Of a stretch of DNA of 7,274 nt, positions 6,031 to 7,274 are shown piece after piece. Within the stretch, counting starts at the first letter, position 1; each line of letters begins with the position of its first letter. Position numbers and translations under genes: made by a program. Origin of the DNA: Candidatus Bipolaricaulota bacterium (lineage in GTDB: Bacteria; Bipolaricaulota; Bipolaricaulia; RBG-16-55-9). The stretch lies in assembly GCA_018609825.1 (NCBI GenBank), contig JAHEOA010000215.1, positions 1-7,274 on the forward strand. Reading direction: 5' to 3'. Under the pieces are notes generated by a model. It did not search any database, was not told the origin of the DNA, and worked only from the letters and a program-made list of their open reading frames with translations.

Positions 6031-6900
6031 TCATGGCCTCCTCGGAACGGACCCATTCTGACTCCGCTTCATGAGATGCCTCGGCCCCCAATGCCAGACG
6101 ATGCCCACAGCCAGGATGATCCAGAGCATGGATTGGATCAATCGCGCGCGCTCGCCGAGCGGGACGAGTTCGCCGGTGACGTTCTGCATGAAGTGGAACA
6201 GGATCGCCGATAGCGTGCTGCGGCCGGTGTTGTTGTAGATCCAGGTGAACGCGACCGAGACCACGACCGTGCCGACGGCAAACCAGAGAAACGCCGACGA
6301 TCCGAAGCCGAGTTCGTGCTGGAACGTGCCGCGCATGAAAAAGAGCGGCAGGTGCCAGAGCATCCACCCGACGCCGATGATGAGGCTGGCGCTCAACGCG
6401 CTGACGCGAGCCTGGAGGCCGTCCAAGGCGTAGCCGCGCCAGCCCAGTTCCTCGGGAATGGGGCCGAAGGCGAGCAGGAAGACGGCCGTGCTCAGCAGGG
6501 CCCACGGCTGGGCAATGAGCGACCGGAGCTCGGCCAGCGACGGCGCCGTCCCGCCTAGCCCCACGTCGACCGCAACCGCAAGGGCACTCACCGCGGGCAC
6601 GGTCAGGAAGATGACCAGGTACCAGCGCCCGGAAATGCGGCGCACGTCGAAGACGCGCTGCCAGTAGTCGCGCCAGGCGGCCCGGCTCCGCTCGCGCCAG
6701 AGCAGCACGATCTCCGCCAGCGCCGGGCCGAGACCGCCGACATAGAGCAGCCAGACCCATTCCGTGCCGACGATCGTCTGTCCTGATAGCGCCGCCGGCA
6801 CCCAGAACGCCCAGGAGATTCCGAACGCCAGGGCGAAAAAACGTCCCGGTCGGGCCGGCACGGGAAGGCCCTTCGCGACGGGCTGCACCTGTTGCGCCAT
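6031..6900 (-). CDS. CPBP-family intramembrane glutamic endopeptidase, copy 2
   Basis: A second CPBP protease, 289 residues, on the opposite strand from copy 1. Motifs are complete: EELGWR with E150, E151 and R155; H183 in WMLWHLP; and H236/N240 in FHFMQN. Hydrophobic segments lie near 20-38, 47-67, 93-113, 134-148, 168-188, 202-221, 228-241 and 256-270. The ATG at 6900 is preferred: GGAGGG (complement of 6910-6915) lies nine bases upstream, inside the end of the hydrolase gene. Longer in-frame starts reaching 6945 overlap the hydrolase and add 15 residues unlike the family. The catalytic core is clearly related to copy 1 (shared EELGWRGYA, D.LQ.R, LWHLPL, FHF), but the ends and many intervening residues differ, so this is an old paralogue or an independent acquisition rather than a recent duplication. 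The substrate is unknown. Confidence 0.92.
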   Translation of the reverse strand: MAQQVQPVAKGLPVPARPGRFFALAFGISWAFWVPAALSGQTIVGTEWVWLLYVGGLGPALAEIVLLWRERSRAAWRDYWQRVFDVRRISGRWYLVIFLTVPAVSALAVAVDVGLGGTAPSLAELRSLIAQPWALLSTAVFLLAFGPIPEELGWRGYALDGLQARVSALSASLIIGVGWMLWHLPLFFMRGTFQHELGFGSSAFLWFAVGTVVVSVAFTWIYNNTGRSTLSAILFHFMQNVTGELVPLGERARLIQSMLWIILAVGIVWHWGPRHLMKRSQNGSVPRRP

Positions 6901-6905
6901 CGCGC

Positions 6906-7274
6906 TCAGCCCTCCGGATTGCCGGACCGCTGCCCCTCGAGCCAATCGACGACCGCCTGGAGAATGCGCCCGTCAACAGGCTCATCCAGGTGTCGGTATG
7001 CCATGTTGGCTTCTTCCGGATGATGGCGCAGCAGATGGTTCAAGTCGGGCAGCAGCTTCAGCGTCACTTGGTCGTTGCCGGCCTCGCACAAGGCCTGCGC
7101 GTAGCGCTCGCCCTCTCGCGGTGGCACTTGGAGGTCCTTCTCGCCTTGAAGGATCAAGACGGGGACGTCGGTGATATCGGCCATCACTGAAGTCGGATCG
7201 CAGTTGAAGTGCTCGCGATACCATTCCAAGGAGATGCTCTTGCGATTCGCCTCGACCTGCTTCTCCGTCATCCA
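6906..7274 (-). CDS. Alpha/beta hydrolase, C-terminal part (cut by the window edge)
   Basis: The last 122 or so residues of an alpha/beta-fold hydrolase; the frame remains open to base 7274 (a Trp codon precedes the Met at 7271), so the N-terminal part with the nucleophile lies outside. Numbered from that Met, the strand VPVLILQGEKDLQVP holds the acidic triad residue D46, and LLPDLNHLLRH holds the catalytic histidine H79, in the order and spacing expected for serine-dependent esterases and peptidases of the S9/S33 type. The C-terminal helix ILQAVVDWLEGQ is also typical. The Met at 7271 is an internal residue, not the start. The gene ends five bases before the CPBP start and carries that gene's ribosome binding site, so the two are likely one transcription unit. 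Whether it is an esterase, dienelactone-type hydrolase or peptidase cannot be decided from this fragment. Confidence 0.85.
   Translation of the reverse strand, partial: WMTEKQVEANRKSISLEWYREHFNCDPTSVMADITDVPVLILQGEKDLQVPPREGERYAQALCEAGNDQVTLKLLPDLNHLLRHHPEEANMAYRHLDEPVDGRILQAVVDWLEGQRSGNPEG

Noticed and set aside
6005..6985. 326-residue minus-strand frame overlapping CPBP copy 2 and the GNAT start
   Set aside because: It is an Arg/Ala/Gly-rich shadow in another frame of the complete CPBP gene.

Overview
The window looks like chromosomal DNA from a GC-rich bacterium, roughly 60-65% G+C by eye, with strongly GC-biased third codon positions. Genes are tightly packed, with purine-rich Shine-Dalgarno sites often lying inside the end of the preceding gene. 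The gene types (membrane-anchored M28 peptidase, CPBP proteases, a DUF6544-like protein, a GNAT) would suit Chloroflexota or a similar high-GC lineage, but that is a weak inference. I see no tRNA, rRNA, CRISPR array, insertion sequence or phage gene.

Plus-strand block, 1-5322. It opens with a large membrane-bound M28 zinc aminopeptidase. The window appears to begin one base inside its start codon. Next comes a 167-base stretch with no convincing gene, which starts with a Shine-Dalgarno/ATG pair that runs straight into a stop. Four tightly linked genes follow: a CPBP intramembrane protease (2531-3454), a previously unlisted 38-codon candidate small membrane protein (3451-3567), a membrane-anchored DUF6544-like protein (3577-4422), and an eight-helix membrane protein of unknown function (4441-5322).

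Minus-strand block, 7274-5335, read right to left. It contains the C-terminal part of an alpha/beta hydrolase (cut by the window edge), a second CPBP protease, a GNAT acetyltransferase, and a short membrane-protein-like reading frame interrupted by one in-frame TGA. Gaps between these are only 5, 4 and 2 bases, so they are probably co-transcribed.

The two blocks converge at 5320-5337, where their stop codons sit in opposite arms of a small inverted repeat.

The common theme is the cell envelope: six of the nine coding or relic features are predicted membrane proteins and three are proteases, including one CPBP protease on each strand. The sequence does not show a substrate, a bacteriocin precursor or a regulator, so any shared pathway is speculation. 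The most unusual points are a CGGC motif formed by the only two cysteines of the M28 peptidase, right beside a metal ligand; the hidden 38-codon membrane ORF; and the relic ORF after the GNAT.
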